Shown here in pieces: positions 34,401 through 47,391 of a stretch of DNA of 64,000 nucleotides. A program made the position numbers and the translations under genes. The notes beneath the pieces were generated by a model that searched no databases, had not been told where the DNA came from, and saw nothing but the letters and a program-made list of their open reading frames with translations. Every line of letters starts with the position of its first letter. The first letter of the stretch is position 1. The DNA comes from Lucifuga dentata (lineage: Eukaryota > Chordata > Actinopteri > Ophidiiformes > Bythitidae), in assembly GCA_014773175.1 (NCBI GenBank), contig VXCM01002005.1, positions 43,481 to 107,480 on the forward strand, given 5' to 3'.

Positions 34401-35574
34401 TAGTGATTCAAATAATGGGACTAATGGCTGCTGGGCTGTTCCAACTGCTTTTTTTTTTTTTTTTTTTTCACAGATGTAATCTTTTTAACAACAGGAAACA
34501 GAAAAATATTAAAATGACAGCATATGTATTGTGTGACACAGAAAATACGCAATTACAGAGTACATTGCTGCTAAGAGGGAAGTACTTTGTTATGTTTGTA
34601 GAGGGCTTGACACACCGACAATGATATGCCAATATTTTCAAAAAGCTTTTCCTCATCCATGCTACTTGTGCAGCACCTGTTCAAAACGTGCCTGTTCGGA
34701 ATGGGCCAGATTTTATGGTGTGCGCCGCAGCCTGCCACACTTTTTTTCCTGCACATCCTTGTGAGCTAGTTTTGTTTGCAGTGCCTGTGCAGTGTGTTCG
34801 GAAAGGGTCGGATGCATAACTACTTTTTACCTCCATAGTGCCATCAAAACAACTTCAACTTCTCAAACCACTTCTGCATGTCCTCGTGAGCTAGCTTTAT
34901 TTGCTCTATGGCTTTGGTCCAGTGCCACGGTCTCAACGCGGCCATGGCACTGGACTGGAGCATAATGCTGCCGCACCTGGAGCGTATCCTGCTGCGCGGA
35001 CTACTTTTTACCGGCACAGCTCAATTTGAGAACCGCTCATCCAAATAACTTCACACTTGACACTGCGCATCCTTGGGTCCTGAGCAATGAACCTTTCAGC
35101 TTTATACAGTGCCAGGTTCTAGAGATATTGGTACCACAGACAGACAGACAGACATTTTCTGTCTTTATACTGTAGTCAGATAATGTAAAACCACAGCTGT
35201 GAAAGCTTCGGAAAATTTGAATGGAAAGTGCAAATGGACTGAAAAAGATGCATTTCCATACATACATGGATTTTTTCGTGTGCATGGTTTCTGTCAACCC
35301 CTGGTGTACTTCAGACTGAGAGCCACTGCACTTATCTGGCACGACTGTACATTGACTAATTCTGATACTGACAGCACTATGAGCTGTCAGTGATGGAACA
35401 AATACTTTATTATAGACCTTGGAAGACCTTGAAAAAGGCTCATTTCACTGAGAATGGACCTGATATGAAATAATATAAACCAAGAGTTAAACACCAACAA
35501 CACAGATGTAAAATACTGAATTCAATATATTTTTTTAAAGGCTTTATAAATTAGTTGTGCGTGGGCACGTGAAT
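31401..35574. other. Non-coding stretch with a degenerate repeat at about 34650-35000
   Basis: No supported gene. At 34750-34779 and 34875-34904 two diverged copies of a 30-base unit (containing GTGAGCTAG) recur at a 125-bp spacing, followed by a hairpin. This is probably part of an unclassified interspersed repeat. A-rich (34155-34172) and T-rich (34449-34468) runs and a (GACA)n patch near 35138-35153 also occur. Confidence 0.35.
34917..34955. repeat. Inverted repeat (hairpin)
   Basis: GTCCAGTGCCA is followed by its complement TGGCACTGGAC, with the stem extending inward at most positions around a loop of about nine bases. Confidence 0.7.
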
Positions 35575-35660
35575 GAACAAATAGAATAGAATAGAATAGC
35601 TTTATTGTCATTATACGTAACATATAATGAAATTACAGATACCATAATTAAATTAAATAC
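35575..35660. repeat. (AATAG)n followed by a teleost repeat tail
   Basis: ATAGAATAGAATAGAATAG, then GCTTTATTGTCATTATACG and ATGAAATTACAG. This is a tail sequence recurrent in fish genomes, with short-unit repeats at its border as in LINE 3' ends. Family not certain. Confidence 0.55.
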
Positions 35661-35693
35661 CGTAAGTATGTATAGGTGTGTATGTCAGTGTAC

Positions 35694-35695
<2 letters not shown>

Positions 35696-35742
<47 letters not shown>
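35696..35742. repeat. (TG)n microsatellite
   Basis: About 23 TG units. Confidence 0.9.
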
Positions 35743-35743
<1 letters not shown>

Positions 35744-36783
35744 ATGTGGGAGGGCGGGTGCCTCTGGCTTCTGCCTCTGTCTGTTAATGTGTGTCAGTCT
35801 GCAAGCGAGGCAATGAGCCCGGCTGTGTGCCTGCTGGAACCACGCGTGTGTGAGAGTGTGTGTGTTTAAGTGTGTGTGTTTCTGTGAGCATGGCTGTGTG
35901 TGTGTGCGTGCGTGGCTGCTGACGGGACCTGTCACTATCAGGCCCACACATCTCTGGCACTGTCTGTGTTGACACTCTGCCCGAGGGGGAACGAGCCTAC
36001 AGAGGTTGAGGAGAGCAGCGGTTTCCCACGGCTGCTGCTCTCGNTGCCCGAGGGGGAACGAGCCTACAGAGGTTGAGGAGAGCAGCGGTTTCCCACGGCT
36101 GCTGCTCTCGGCCTCAGCCCTGCCTCTGCATTCCAGGGCTGCCAGCGCTCTGTAAATGTTTGGACAGCCTTGAACAAATAACACACCTTGAAAGGCACAA
36201 GCACAGGCCCTCTTTCCCCTCTCGCAAACCCCCTTCTCTTCATCCTCCTCCTTACCTCCCGTCGCTTAACACCCCCTCTCCAACACCACCCAAAAACCAC
36301 AAATCGCGCTACCTTGCTCTCAGCTACTGCCACACTCAAACTTTCCCAGCCAACACTCTCGGGCACAAATAAACACCAGCCTCTACTGTGTTACTATTGT
36401 ACACTTGCATATACAAACACACAGACACACACCTGCCTGTATGTAAATACACACACGCCTATTAGTACGTGACAGCAGGGCTGCCTTAACATTCCAGAAT
36501 TATCTTCACTTGGAAGTTTACCTGGATGACTGAATGACCTCGATATCACCCTGAAACGCAGAGCTAAAACGCGACCGTTAAGCCTAAATACTTTAATTTT
36601 AGTCCTATGAGGTTATTTCATCTATTTAGGCTCTTTATGAAACAGTAACACACATGTGAACAACACATTTTCATAACTTCAAATGGTACGACCAGTAGTC
36701 ATAAATGTACAAAACATACGATACATTCGTAAGAAAAAGTAGGTGATTGATTCTGTAATCACTTCTCTGTAATAATTTATCTA
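35743..36783. other. Non-coding; complex GC-richer block at about 35930-36260
   Basis: No supported gene. The 178-codon minus-strand frame (35648-36184) combines a CA-repeat translation with an assembly duplication and is not real. The block itself may be regulatory. Confidence 0.35.
35978..36110. repeat. Assembly duplication around N at 36044 (66 bp twice)
   Basis: 35978-36043 and 36045-36110 are identical. Confidence 0.9.
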
Positions 36784-37270
36784 ACGTATACACTCGAGAA
36801 TAAGCCAAATTTTTATTACCAAATTTCACAACGCAAATCAGGGGGTCGGCTTATACACGAGAAATTCAAATTTGAGCCCAGAGAATGAAATTTCCAGGGG
36901 TGGAAAATACTATCCATTACCACTACCCATGGAAAATAGTTTAAATCATACCTTAGAATGAGATATTTCCTGACAAAACATCTTATCCAGCACATTTTGT
37001 GGTGGCCAGTAAGTGCTGTTGTGATTGGTCAGTTACGGTAATCAGCTGCTGAAATAAATATAATTTTTACCAGTACGTGGATTATTTTCAGAATATTACA
37101 GGAATACTATGACAATACCCAGAAAAACAGGTAATTTGCTAAACAAATAAATTGATGGAACAACATCAGGGATCAGCTTATATACGGGTTTCTTTAAAAA
37201 TCTAAATTTGCAGGTCAAAATCAGGGGGTCGATTTATACATGAGATCAGCTTATGCTCGAGTATATATGG
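36784..37270. mobile_element. TA-flanked MITE with TCGAG-type ends
   Basis: The left end with its TA reads TAACGTATACACTCGAG (from 36782). The right end, reverse-complemented from 37272, reads TACCATATATACTCGAG: 14 of 17 match. An inner segment AATCAGGGGGTCG occurs twice in direct orientation, near 36836 and 37219. No coding capacity. The TA target suggests the Tc1/mariner/pogo group (inference). Confidence 0.65.
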
Positions 37271-37272
37271 TA

Positions 37273-38397
37273 ATAGTCAATGTTTAGATCTGTTAAAGTA
37301 AATTACTAGAAGTGTGAAAGTTTTATGTGATATCAAGATTAAGTAGAGGACTAAAAGCTACGCGGCTGCAAATTAGAGCATTAATTTTGGGTCTGATACA
37401 ATATTAGTAAATTCCTAGATTGATAAGGGAGGCATTTTGAAGTGTTGCATGCATAAATCATGAAATATACAACCAGCTTAACAACTTCACACATACACAC
37501 ACAACCATACTGCCAACAAACCACACAAACACTTCCTGCCAAAGAGGGGCTGCAACATTTCAAGCTTCCTTTATGAGCTCCTAATCATAACAGAAGTACA
37601 TCATTATCATCTAAAACAACAACGATGGCTTCTACCTGCAAGTCCTCATCTCATCCACTGGCGATTAAAGTATCTGCAAAACAAAACCTCCATGTCTTTA
37701 AGATAACGTCTGCATAATGTAACCAATTATCACCACGTGAGCTCCGCAGTCAGATTGCATCAGGTCTGATGAGCAGTAACATGGCAGGATAATTGCACGG
37801 CCGTCTCAGGATGATTTCCCACACAGCCACCCACACGTGCACCCTGATGCCTGCCAGCAGCTGTGGAATCTGGAGTTCCTCGCTCATAGTAAATCCCACG
37901 TAACATAACGCAGGACGACTTACGCTGTGCCTCGCTAGCAGCAGCCAGTCAAACGCGGCTCTGTTTTCATTGTCAGGAGGCCTCGGGGTACATATTTCTG
38001 TAATTAGGCCTTTATGCTCAGCAGTTTTGCAGCTGTGATGACATTTGGGTGTCGCCCCCCTGTTTCTCACGGTCTTGCTGCCAATGCCGCTCCGGCCACT
38101 GGTCGTCAGCCAAGACTGAGGTCTATGTGTCAGCCCCCACTTCTTGTCTACACATACACAGTGAAAGAAGGTGTTTTTGAAAAAAAATTATTCCTGGCAT
38201 TTGAATAAACCACAGTTGGGTCAGTTTTCCAAACTGTAGGTCGATGGTTTCAGCGGGAGGGAGGGTGTTAGAAATATAGAACATTAAAGTGGTTTAACGT
38301 GTACACAGGCTGTCCTTGTTTTTGTGTTTTGTTGGTCTCAGCTGATTTGGCTTTTATAGACATTAAAGATTATGTTTTTAAATTTGGTAGTCTATTT
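37273..38397. other. Non-coding, CNE-like block at about 37730-38130
   Basis: No supported gene. The 37730-38130 block is complex and non-repetitive, with homeodomain cores (GTAATTAGG, GATAATTGC) and an E-box CAGCTG. Candidate conserved enhancer. Confidence 0.35.
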
Positions 38398-38888
38398 TCC
38401 AAAGATGGGAAGTAACTAAGTACTGTACATAAGTATAGTGTTGTGCTAATGGTACTTCAGTATTTCCATTTTAGGAGTTTTTCTATTTTTATTCCACTAC
38501 GTGTATTTGATGTTGTTATTGTTGCCGATTCAGGTTCAACATGATCAAAATTCATAAAATATCATCACTGTCATCAATAAATTTTTTCTTTCCTAACTTT
38601 ATTCCTTACATGCTGGTGTCTTTCCTTTTTTCCCTTATTTCTCTGTCTCTCCTTCCTGATTTCATTCCACCTGTCCTTCATTTTCCATCATTTCCTTCCT
38701 TTTCTCCTCCCATTTCTTCTTCAACTGATCTGAAAGCACAAACTTACCCAAAAGCTACTAGCTTAATACTTGTATACTTTTACTTAGGCATAAAGTACTA
38801 CTAAAATATAATAAAACTTTCATTTTTCCACACGATATTGACATATTTATTTAAGCAAAGGATTTGAAAACTTTCTCCACCTCTGCCC
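38398..38888. mobile_element. Degraded teleost interspersed repeat
   Basis: It starts GGGAAGTAACTAAGTACTG, with TTTCCATTTTAGGAG, TTCCACTAC and CAGGTTCAACATGATC-type text. It ends with AAGGATTTGAAAACTTTCTC and CACCTCTG. This matches the layout of a very common fish repeat dense in AAGTA/TACTT words. A CT-rich stretch (about 38590-38740) lies inside. Class not certain, probably a non-autonomous DNA element. Confidence 0.5.
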
Positions 38889-39166
38889 TGTTTAGCTTCC
38901 ATCAATGTTGAATAAAAAGAAATATACTTTGGAGACTTTCATCTTTACATTAGCTTATAAATTAGGCAAATGTTTAAAGTGATTATACGATTTTTACATA
39001 AGGAGATACGACAAGCAAAATATAAGACAGGCACTGGCTTTGCCAAGCATTGAATGCACTAATGAACTCCAACTACAGGCAGAACTGAAGTACCACAGCT
39101 TCATCCAAATAGGCATAACTGACAACACAATATTGCATAGTACTGTAAGATATAATTTGTCTTATC

Positions 39167-39187
39167 AAAAAAAAAAAAAAAAAAAAN

Positions 39188-39242
<55 letters not shown>
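39167..39242. repeat. Poly-A (N at 39187) followed by (TA)n
   Basis: About 50 A with one N, then about 11 TA units. It could be the tail of a retroposed sequence, but no body is recognisable on the left. Confidence 0.8.
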
Positions 39243-39589
39243 TTATCTGAGTAAAAAATGCCTTGTCTTCCTCTGTAAACAGGGAACCCAAATGACTTCC
39301 TCTCTGGGAGGGACGTTTGGGCAAGGAAGGGAGGGAGGGCAGTTTTGGGTTCCAGGCAGCTGATAATGATGGGTGTTCCCCACGGTAACCCCGTCTGCTC
39401 GTCTGCTCGTTCTCAGCTGTCCTCCCGGAAACTTCAGTCCAGCTGCCGGCCATTACACCAGGAATGTATCCTTGGGTCGGATGCCAGGATTGCGGTGGCA
39501 CATTAATAACTAGTGACCACCGGCCCAGGCCACTTGTGAGTTATTAACATGGCAAACACGAATCCTTCCCATGCCCCTCCGCTCCCCCA

Positions 39590-39720
39590 CCTTAACCCCC
39601 TCTATGACAGCAGCTGCTGGACTCTCAGTTTCCCAGAGTCAGGGAGAAGGGAGTNCCTTAACCCCCTCTATGACAGCAGCTGCTGGACTCTCAGTTTCCC
39701 AGAGTCAGGGAGAAGGGAGT
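39590..39720. repeat. Assembly duplication around N at 39655 (65 bp twice)
   Basis: 39590-39654 and 39656-39720 are identical. Confidence 0.9.
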
Positions 39721-41553
39721 GTGTCAGCATGTGTGTGTGTGTGTGTCTGAGGGGAGACAGTTTATGGGGTCATGGTATCTGATTAACTGATATGAGTACG
39801 AACAGTTCCTGTTTTGTCTGTCATGGTTATTTGGCCAATTTGGCGAATCACATGACACAGCTGAGTTTTTATGTGTGAGAAAAAAGCCTATAAACAGTAT
39901 CAGCAGTCTTATCCAAATTCATGTGAATTGCTGTATATTTCAGATGAAGACTGATTTTTTTTTTTTTAAGCAACTGAAAGGACAGACAGTGGAAAAAATA
40001 TCAACTGCAAAAACCTGTGTGGTGGAAAAGGAAAAAAAAAGATTGATTAACTGGATGTGGTTGTGAATGAAACTTGAACTTTGGAGCCACTGTGTATGAT
40101 TCACTTCCTGGCTGCGCACCATCAAAGGAAACAGAAGCTCTGAAGTGCCTTTGAAATGTCGAAGGAACAAAAATAATTCCGCCAATTTCAGGCCATCTTT
40201 TTAAGAACACACTTGGATGAATGTTCATCAGAGATGTTAGAGGTCCATTATATCCTCTAATCGCCCAAATGTGAAACATGTTCACCTTTGTTAGAAACGG
40301 CTTGATTGGCAGAATTTGAGGACTCCACTTATGTTGCAGTGTATGAGCCAGAAAGTGTGTTACAAGGCCTGAAATCTTACTGAAGGCAGTTTTTCTTTAC
40401 ATAATCTCTCTCAACATATTCAAGCATTGAGCACCTGGGCGGATCGTTTTGGCCCTAATGATATGGCCTGACAACAAAACAACTCAAAAGGTACTTGAAG
40501 AAGGTTTTTAAAACCTGGGCCTAATTACAACACGGGACAAAAAAAAAAAAAAAAAAAATCGAACCGCCCTGCACTTAATTGGGTTCTTTTCTTTCATGGT
40601 CCTATACATGTCCATTCAATCATGAGATGGAGGCAAACAAAACCCTGCTCTCTCCTTGACCCAAAACACTCTAATAGCCACCGCATGGTCAGCCACAGAT
40701 ATAGGTGCACTATCCTTTAGTATAGCATCCAGACATGACTATAGAATAAACATACAATAGTACATCGGGGAAAAACCAAATTAACGTAATTATTGCTATA
40801 CTCCAGAATGTCCTTGCAGTACAACAGATCTATGAAGTGTAAAATATTAGCTAATAATTCAGCAAGGTTTTATGAGAAAAATAGCCTCTTCCTGTTTCAA
40901 ATAACTTTCCTGATGTGGTAAACTCCACTCATGCAGTACTGGAAGCAGGTGTAAGTATTTCTTTGCATGTATTAATTTGATAACTGCAAACTCCATTGCT
41001 TATGTTGATAAAACTCACTATGAGCTGTTAGTCCAGCCAAAAAATGTACAATAAAAATCTCTCGCTCTCATCTTTGTCTGCCCTCTGGTCTCTGTAATGC
41101 AGTGAGAAATGTGCAGCTTCTCTGCAACTCTGTGGTTAAGTGTTTCACTCCAGCCTCCAGCTTGATGCATCTGCTATTGGGGTCATGACCCAGCACATTC
41201 ATACATGTCCTATCTGTGTGATGGTAACATGCCAGAGCAGAAGTCCGCCAGCAAGACGACTGATAGGACATGTGCAGACAGACACAGCAGGACATCCACG
41301 TATCGGGTGGTCACTTTTGGAGTCGCCCTGGGGAGACTGGGAGCTATTACTAAACCATTGTGACAGCTTTCAGCAACTTTTAGAATACTTGTGTTAGACA
41401 AGGGAGACTAAGTGAGGATAAATAAAATGGAATTGATTTGGGATATGTCTATTTGCAGAGCCTTATGAGAGAGCATGTAACTGTCCTTGAGCTGGAGCTT
41501 AAATGAATAGCATTCACAGACAGACAAGTGGAAGTGGAAGAGCTGTTAGTGGT

Positions 41554-41572
41554 TTGTGTGTGTGTGTGTGTN

Positions 41573-41634
<62 letters not shown>

Positions 41635-41636
41635 TC
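41554..41636. repeat. (TG)n microsatellite with N at 41572
   Basis: About 40 TG units interrupted by an N and one TA. Length unreliable. All THTH-type frames here are translations of it. Confidence 0.9.
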
Positions 41637-42804
41637 TGAACCACATTGAGGCCACCATGTGTGACCCTCTTTTCACTCTCTTCCCCTCGCACGGCTGCTT
41701 CTAATCTCTGACCCCCATCAATAAGATGCATTCAGAGTCCATCAAACAGCCCAGTTGCTGCACAGGCAGCCGGGCACCGCTGGGGGGAGAACCATGGGAA
41801 ACACTCTCTTAATTGTCCCTCCAAACCTTTTTAAAGAATATTAAGCTGCATTAGCAGACTATGAGCTTTTCTTCGTAGGGCTTTCTTCAAGAGAGAGAGC
41901 TACAGCAGCCCACTCAGCCAACAGACCATTAAACGTGACAGGTCTTTGTGAAGAACAAACTCCCAGAAAAGTGCGGCTAGAAACCACAGCTTAAGAAAAA
42001 GTAGGCTAACAGGTTAGCTAGCCCTGAGTCTGGTTTGTGTCATGTGCTCTGTGCTGGTTGGCTCACTCCCACAGCCTCAGATCTATTAGGGGCTATTAAG
42101 TATCCCGATGGAGTGTGTCTGTGCTGTTAGCCATAACTCTGACAGAGCTGGTCCTGTGTATTATGGCTCGTTTTCAAATGGTAGACAGACACAAAGTTAG
42201 AGAATCATTACAAGTGAGATTTTCCAGCGCATGTGATGTCATCGCAGCACTCCTGCATCCTTCTGTTGCTATAGTAACATACTTAGCTGGTAGAAAGCAC
42301 CTTGTGTTCTTTTACAATGCCCTCATTCGAGTGTATTAACCTGCATTTTTAATCAGTAGAAAAAGTACTAAAGCTACACAATATTTAGCATTATATTATA
42401 GCAACAACACCACAGTAAAAAGTAGATTTCCATGATGTAAAGGTTCAATCTGTGATCCAAGCGTTGACAAAAGGTATTTATCACCCACCATGAAAAATCA
42501 AAACACAGGACTGGAACCTCCTATTACTCCTAAATTGACTGACAAGTATTTTATTACAAACACTAACACGAGATAAAAACTAAATCTAAGTAGACAAACA
42601 CATGAAAAGCAGATTAAGACACATTTTTCATTTATGTACATGAATTTCAAATTTTTCATTAGTGTATATGAGTTTCGATCAAATTTGTATAATAATATAA
42701 TGTGGCGAATAAGTCCGTAATTGTCCGCTACTCCATGCCACACTTTCTCTTCATCTAAGCGCCAAGAAAATTATGAAAGAAAAAAATGTTTGTCTAGTTT
42801 AAGT

Positions 42805-42961
42805 TAATATTAATATATTATAATTATAATTATATTATATTATATTATATTTTTTATATTATATTATATTGTTAATATTATATTATTAATATTAAATTAA
42901 TATTAATAAAAAATAGTATTTAATATTAAAATAGTTCAAGTTAATTTTAATTCATATTATA
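42805..42961. repeat. AT-rich (TATTA)n-type low-complexity tract
   Basis: Nearly pure A/T with TATTA/ATATT repeating units. Confidence 0.8.
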
Positions 42962-43644
42962 CTGTGCAGTGCAAAGGCCACCGGCTGGCCCAACGGGAAA
43001 AGTCTCACCTCTCCCAATGGAAACATCACAAGCATACCTGACTTAATTAGTCAAATTCTAAACCTTTTGCTGATTGACAATCTAGACCAAAATAGATTTG
43101 TTTGTTTGTTTGTTGTTGATTTGTTGGATGTGAGTTGTTTTATTTTGAGTCCCTGTCCCAGTCGTTCTGTGGGGCGTGGCCATATTGTCTGTCACATTAG
43201 CCTCATTAAGAAGACTTTAGGAGCATGGATGGAGTGAGCCAAGTGTTAAAGTTGGTGTTAAGCTGCTGAGGTCTTGTTGTGCTCAGAGCTGAACCCTCCA
43301 CATTTCTCTGTGACACAAGGGGATTTGGAGGTAATGACCAAGTAGGCAGGAAGTTCCGCTACAGTTCAAGAGGTCATGTCATAAGCAATGTATTTATATT
43401 CAACACTGGATTACAATAAAAGACCAGGGGCCAGATGAACAAAACTTTGTGGATTCAAGATGAATCACATGAAATTCTCTTTGAATTGCCTCTCCTGAGG
43501 TTTCTTCTATTTTTTTCCTTATATATTATGGTTGTTTTTTTTTTAGAAGACAAGTTTTTCCTTGTCTTCTTTAGAGAGCTTGGGCTAGGATGGGGACTGT
43601 TGATGTGTGGGCCTGTAAGGCCTTTGAGAATAAACTTGACTTAT
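42962..43644. other. Non-coding, nothing recognised
   Basis: Apart from a short (TTTG)n run near 43099, no supported feature. Confidence 0.35.
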
Positions 43645-43795
43645 CTTCAATACTCCGGCAACTCCTTTTAATAATTCAGTTTATATGAGCGAAATACTTT
43701 TCTCATCTTTTGAAGATAACAAATTTATTTCCATTCTGTAGGTTACAGCAAGAAACCATTTAGAGCCTCTTGTTTTATAGTAAGAAAACTTCAGT
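43645..43795 (+). repeat. Unclassified dispersed repeat, copy A
   Basis: About 150 bp, clearly homologous to the reverse complement of 57900-58066. Shared words include CTTCAATACTC, TTTTAATAATTCA and TTTAGAGCCTCTTGTTT. A 74-codon minus-strand frame through it is not supported as a gene. Confidence 0.65.
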
Positions 43796-46700
43796 CCAAC
43801 TTCACTTGACTTGACTTGAAATATTGCTGTAACCAACCTTAAATCATCAGGGGTTACAGAGTCAGGCATATTCTCTTCTTGGTCCTGCAATGGAAAAACC
43901 TTCAAATTGCACCAAAGAAGACAGTATATCTTTAAATATCAGGAGATTTGGAAAGAAAAGGACTTAGACCTGTGTTCATCTCAAAGAAGAAAACTCCTTT
44001 CAGCTATAGTCAGTGGCATTTACACCAAATATAGCAGAAAAAACTGAACAGAACAGCAGCCAAATAAAATTAATTAATTTAAGTCAGAATTAATGACTTG
44101 CTCACTCTCCGCTGTCTTTTCAACTTAGAAACATAATCAATGACTTAAACACATTTACTCACCACCAGATGTACTACTGACTGCTACTTTACAAATGCAA
44201 AAGGTTGACTTCTTCCCTCATTTAACTCATTATGTGTTTAAACTGCTCGTTGCGACCTTGTGACATCATTACTCAAAAACATCAGCAAATGTGGTCTCCT
44301 TCTTGGGCCCTGAGAATGGCATATGTTACATAGAATGGGGCGTCCATTAATCAAAAGCAGTTAGGTGCTAAATAGGCAGATCTGTGGATGAAGAGCAAAG
44401 CCCCCTCCACAGTTCATTTAAGCCTCCTGAAAAGGGATTGATCGCCTTTGTCATCCTTAAATACTAAAAAGCTATCAGATCGAATTTGAATTTTAGTGTA
44501 GACTGGAGTGTGTGTATATGTTTGTGTGTGTGTCTGATGCAGAGAGAGTGAGCATGGTTGGTCAGGACTGGGTGGGGCATTCTTGTTGGCGACACAAAGC
44601 CGTTGCTGTGCAATCAGCTCGGTGTAAAATCGCCGCTCTGTGGCCCTCACAATGAATAACAAAGGCAGGGGGCTGGTGGCTGGGGCGGGAGTGCGGTGAC
44701 ACAGCTGTGAGCAGAGCCTACACATCCCTGCTCAATATGGGCCCTCCTCACATCTGTAGCTGCTTGGCCCCTGCTTCCGCCAGGCCCTGGGACAATGGAG
44801 GCCATCAGCAGACCCCTTTGTTGCAACCTTTTTCAGAATTCCTTTTTAGCCTAAATCTTAAATATTTCATTAGGCCTCCTTCGCCCCACTCCCTTTCTAT
44901 AGAGCATTTTGAAGAGCGATGCCAGGACCTTTACGCTTTCATAAAACAGAAGACAACAAAGGATTTCTCCCAAAACTGTTTGGAACCTGCTGTGCCTCAT
45001 AAACATGGAGTGTTTAAGATTAAACAGAGAAAAATGACAATAGGATGCTTCAATCACTGGTTTTTCTTTCTTTTTTTTTTTTTGNTTTTTTTTTTTTTGA
45101 GGAAAAAGTGTAGAAGCTCACAAATCTGTTAATAAAACTGTTGTCTGACTTTCTTGGTATATTTCATATGATTTATTTTGGAAATTAGCAAGTTAATAGG
45201 GGAATTTAGCAAAGCATTCTAATTCAACTGCTTCTCCCAAAGTGCACCAAAACTCTGTTGACATGTTATATTCACCTACATCCATGGATGAGTAATATAC
45301 AAAATTGTCTGATAGGCTTTTGTTTATCCTAAATAGAGGTAAATAAGTATACACCTTACTTCAGATGGTAATAGGTACATAATTTTAAAAACTATAACAA
45401 CTACACCCTCAATATTAGAACTGTATGTGCCAAATTAAATGTTTGATAACTGGAATAAAATCAACAGCAGATGATCACTGCCACTGGAGTGAATGAACAA
45501 TTTTAAAGAGTGTTTGATTACATTCTACTCGATAATAAAATCTGAATAATGCAGTTTATTGAAATTCTAATATATTCATGACATATGGTCACATTAGCAA
45601 CATTGAGTGTCATTATTAAGTGTTTTTAAGTCACAAGCTGCTGGGTGTATAGGAGGGCCACACGTAAAAGCCATGTATAGAGAGGTGACCAAACACTCCC
45701 ATCCAAATATTAAACACTTGTTAATAACTTTTCCGGCCATGCAGCAGAACTTCTGTCAGGATGGATAAAAAGATTGAAAGGGATTTCTCCTTAAGCTAAG
45801 CCTTAAACTGGCATGATTGGACTGAATGACAAAAGGAAGCTTTTGTTAAAAAGGGGGGGAAGGGGGGTTGATTTATCCAACACTTAGAGACCCCTAATGA
45901 ATAATTCAGTGTTATCATTCAACTTGATGTGCGATTATTATGTTTTTTCTTCTTTCTTCACACGTGAGGGACCTCAGCAGACGGGGGGTATCATGCAGGG
46001 GCACCTAGGGGGAAGTAATGTGCGCACAAGGACAAAACAAGAAAGGCCGTGGTGCAGTCACTCCGCTGTCAGCTTGATAAATATAATGTGTCACCAATTA
46101 AAAACTCATTGCCATTCTTTAATTCAGCCAAGGCCTTGTTAACCGCTGCCTGGCAGGGAGGCTGCCGGAGTATCCACGGCCTCTGCGACCAGCACGGCCA
46201 TAATAGAGGCCCCTGCTTTCCCATCCTTTAAAAACCACAGCCCTTCCCTTTGGCATGTAAATAAGACATTCATTGGCAGCACTTTTCCGATAGAAAAAAT
46301 GACCATCAATGTCTTTGATTTTCATCTTTTTTCCCTGGGAAAACAAAGAATTCTATAGTTTCAGATTTTTATTCAAAAAACCCTTTTTGGCTTTTTCTTT
46401 GGGAGCATTCTCATGGTAATTGTGTTGACTCAACTTTGTGCAACGTGGGTATACAACGCATATGAACCCTAGCAGGAGTCCATTACAGAAATGCCATTTA
46501 GCAAGCTGTTTCTGTGAGAAAGTCAAACGTTTAAGGGGCTTTTTTGTGCTAGTCAGGGACGAGGGTCCCAGAGAAACAGCAGGAGTCCTTTGGGAGCTTC
46601 AGTGAAACTAAAGGCTTCTCAGGTCTGAGATATCTGCCAGCTGAAGTCAAAAGTGTTGAAAACGCAGGAAAGCAAGTTTTCCTAGACAATGCCTAACTTG

Positions 46701-47391
46701 CTGTCATCCATGACTGTTGTGCTATTTAGCAGCTTTCTTCTCTGACACGGGATAAATACATATGACTAACGCTTCCTAACATCCCTCCCTGGCAACCATT
46801 AGGCACATGATTTTTGCAGATAATTTTCAGTTTTAAAAAAAAAAACAAATTCAAAGAGTTCTTCATTTCTGTTCTATAGGAATAATATATATAATATGTA
46901 TATATGAACTTAGAGGGGAAAACTGCTTCACAGAGTTTAATGAGCCTGTTTATCTTCTACACTTTTGTTGAGTCACTCAGTGAGTCAGTTTTCTGTCTCC
47001 CAGACATCATCAGTGTGTAACACTGTCCCCTCTGCACTGGGAAAAGATCCAGATTAGGAAAGATTTAAAGATTTCCAAGTACTGAACTGTAGGAATTCTG
47101 AGGCCTCTTCACTCATAATGGCCGATCTCTCTGTGTCCCTCTTCACACCCATTTGGACAGTCATGTTGGAATGCCAAATATTCTGTTCGGCGCTAAATGA
47201 GCCAAGCCTGGTCATCCTGGAAACATTAAAGCCCAGGGCAAGGTATAGACACAGAGGAAAGTATGAGCAGGTCTCGCTCCTTGTCTCCCCCCCCTCACAC
47301 CCTACCATCGACCCCCTCCCCCTCTCTGCCCGCTCTAAGTTCCCTCATTATCCCTGTCACACGGGACCAGGGCCCACTTGGCACAGCCTTG
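43796..47391. other. Non-coding stretch with CNE-like blocks
   Basis: No supported gene. Blocks at about 44560-45060 and 45930-46330 are complex, GC-richer than the flanks, non-repetitive and rich in AT-core homeodomain words (CAATTAAAAAC, TTTAATTCAG). Candidate enhancers. A poly-T gap lies at 45070-45099 (N at 45085), and G-runs occur near 45853. Confidence 0.35.

Larger units (their letters stand above)
38889..42804. other. Non-coding stretch with homopolymer gaps and CNE-like blocks
   Basis: No supported gene. Complex blocks at about 40060-40500 and 41690-41960 (with CTTAATTGTCC and CCATTAAACG) look regulatory. Separately listed are the A/TA tract, the 39655 duplication and the TG tract. 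Confidence 0.35.

Noticed and set aside
35648..36184. 178-codon minus-strand frame
   Set aside because: It is made of CA-repeat translation plus the duplicated flank at N 36044.
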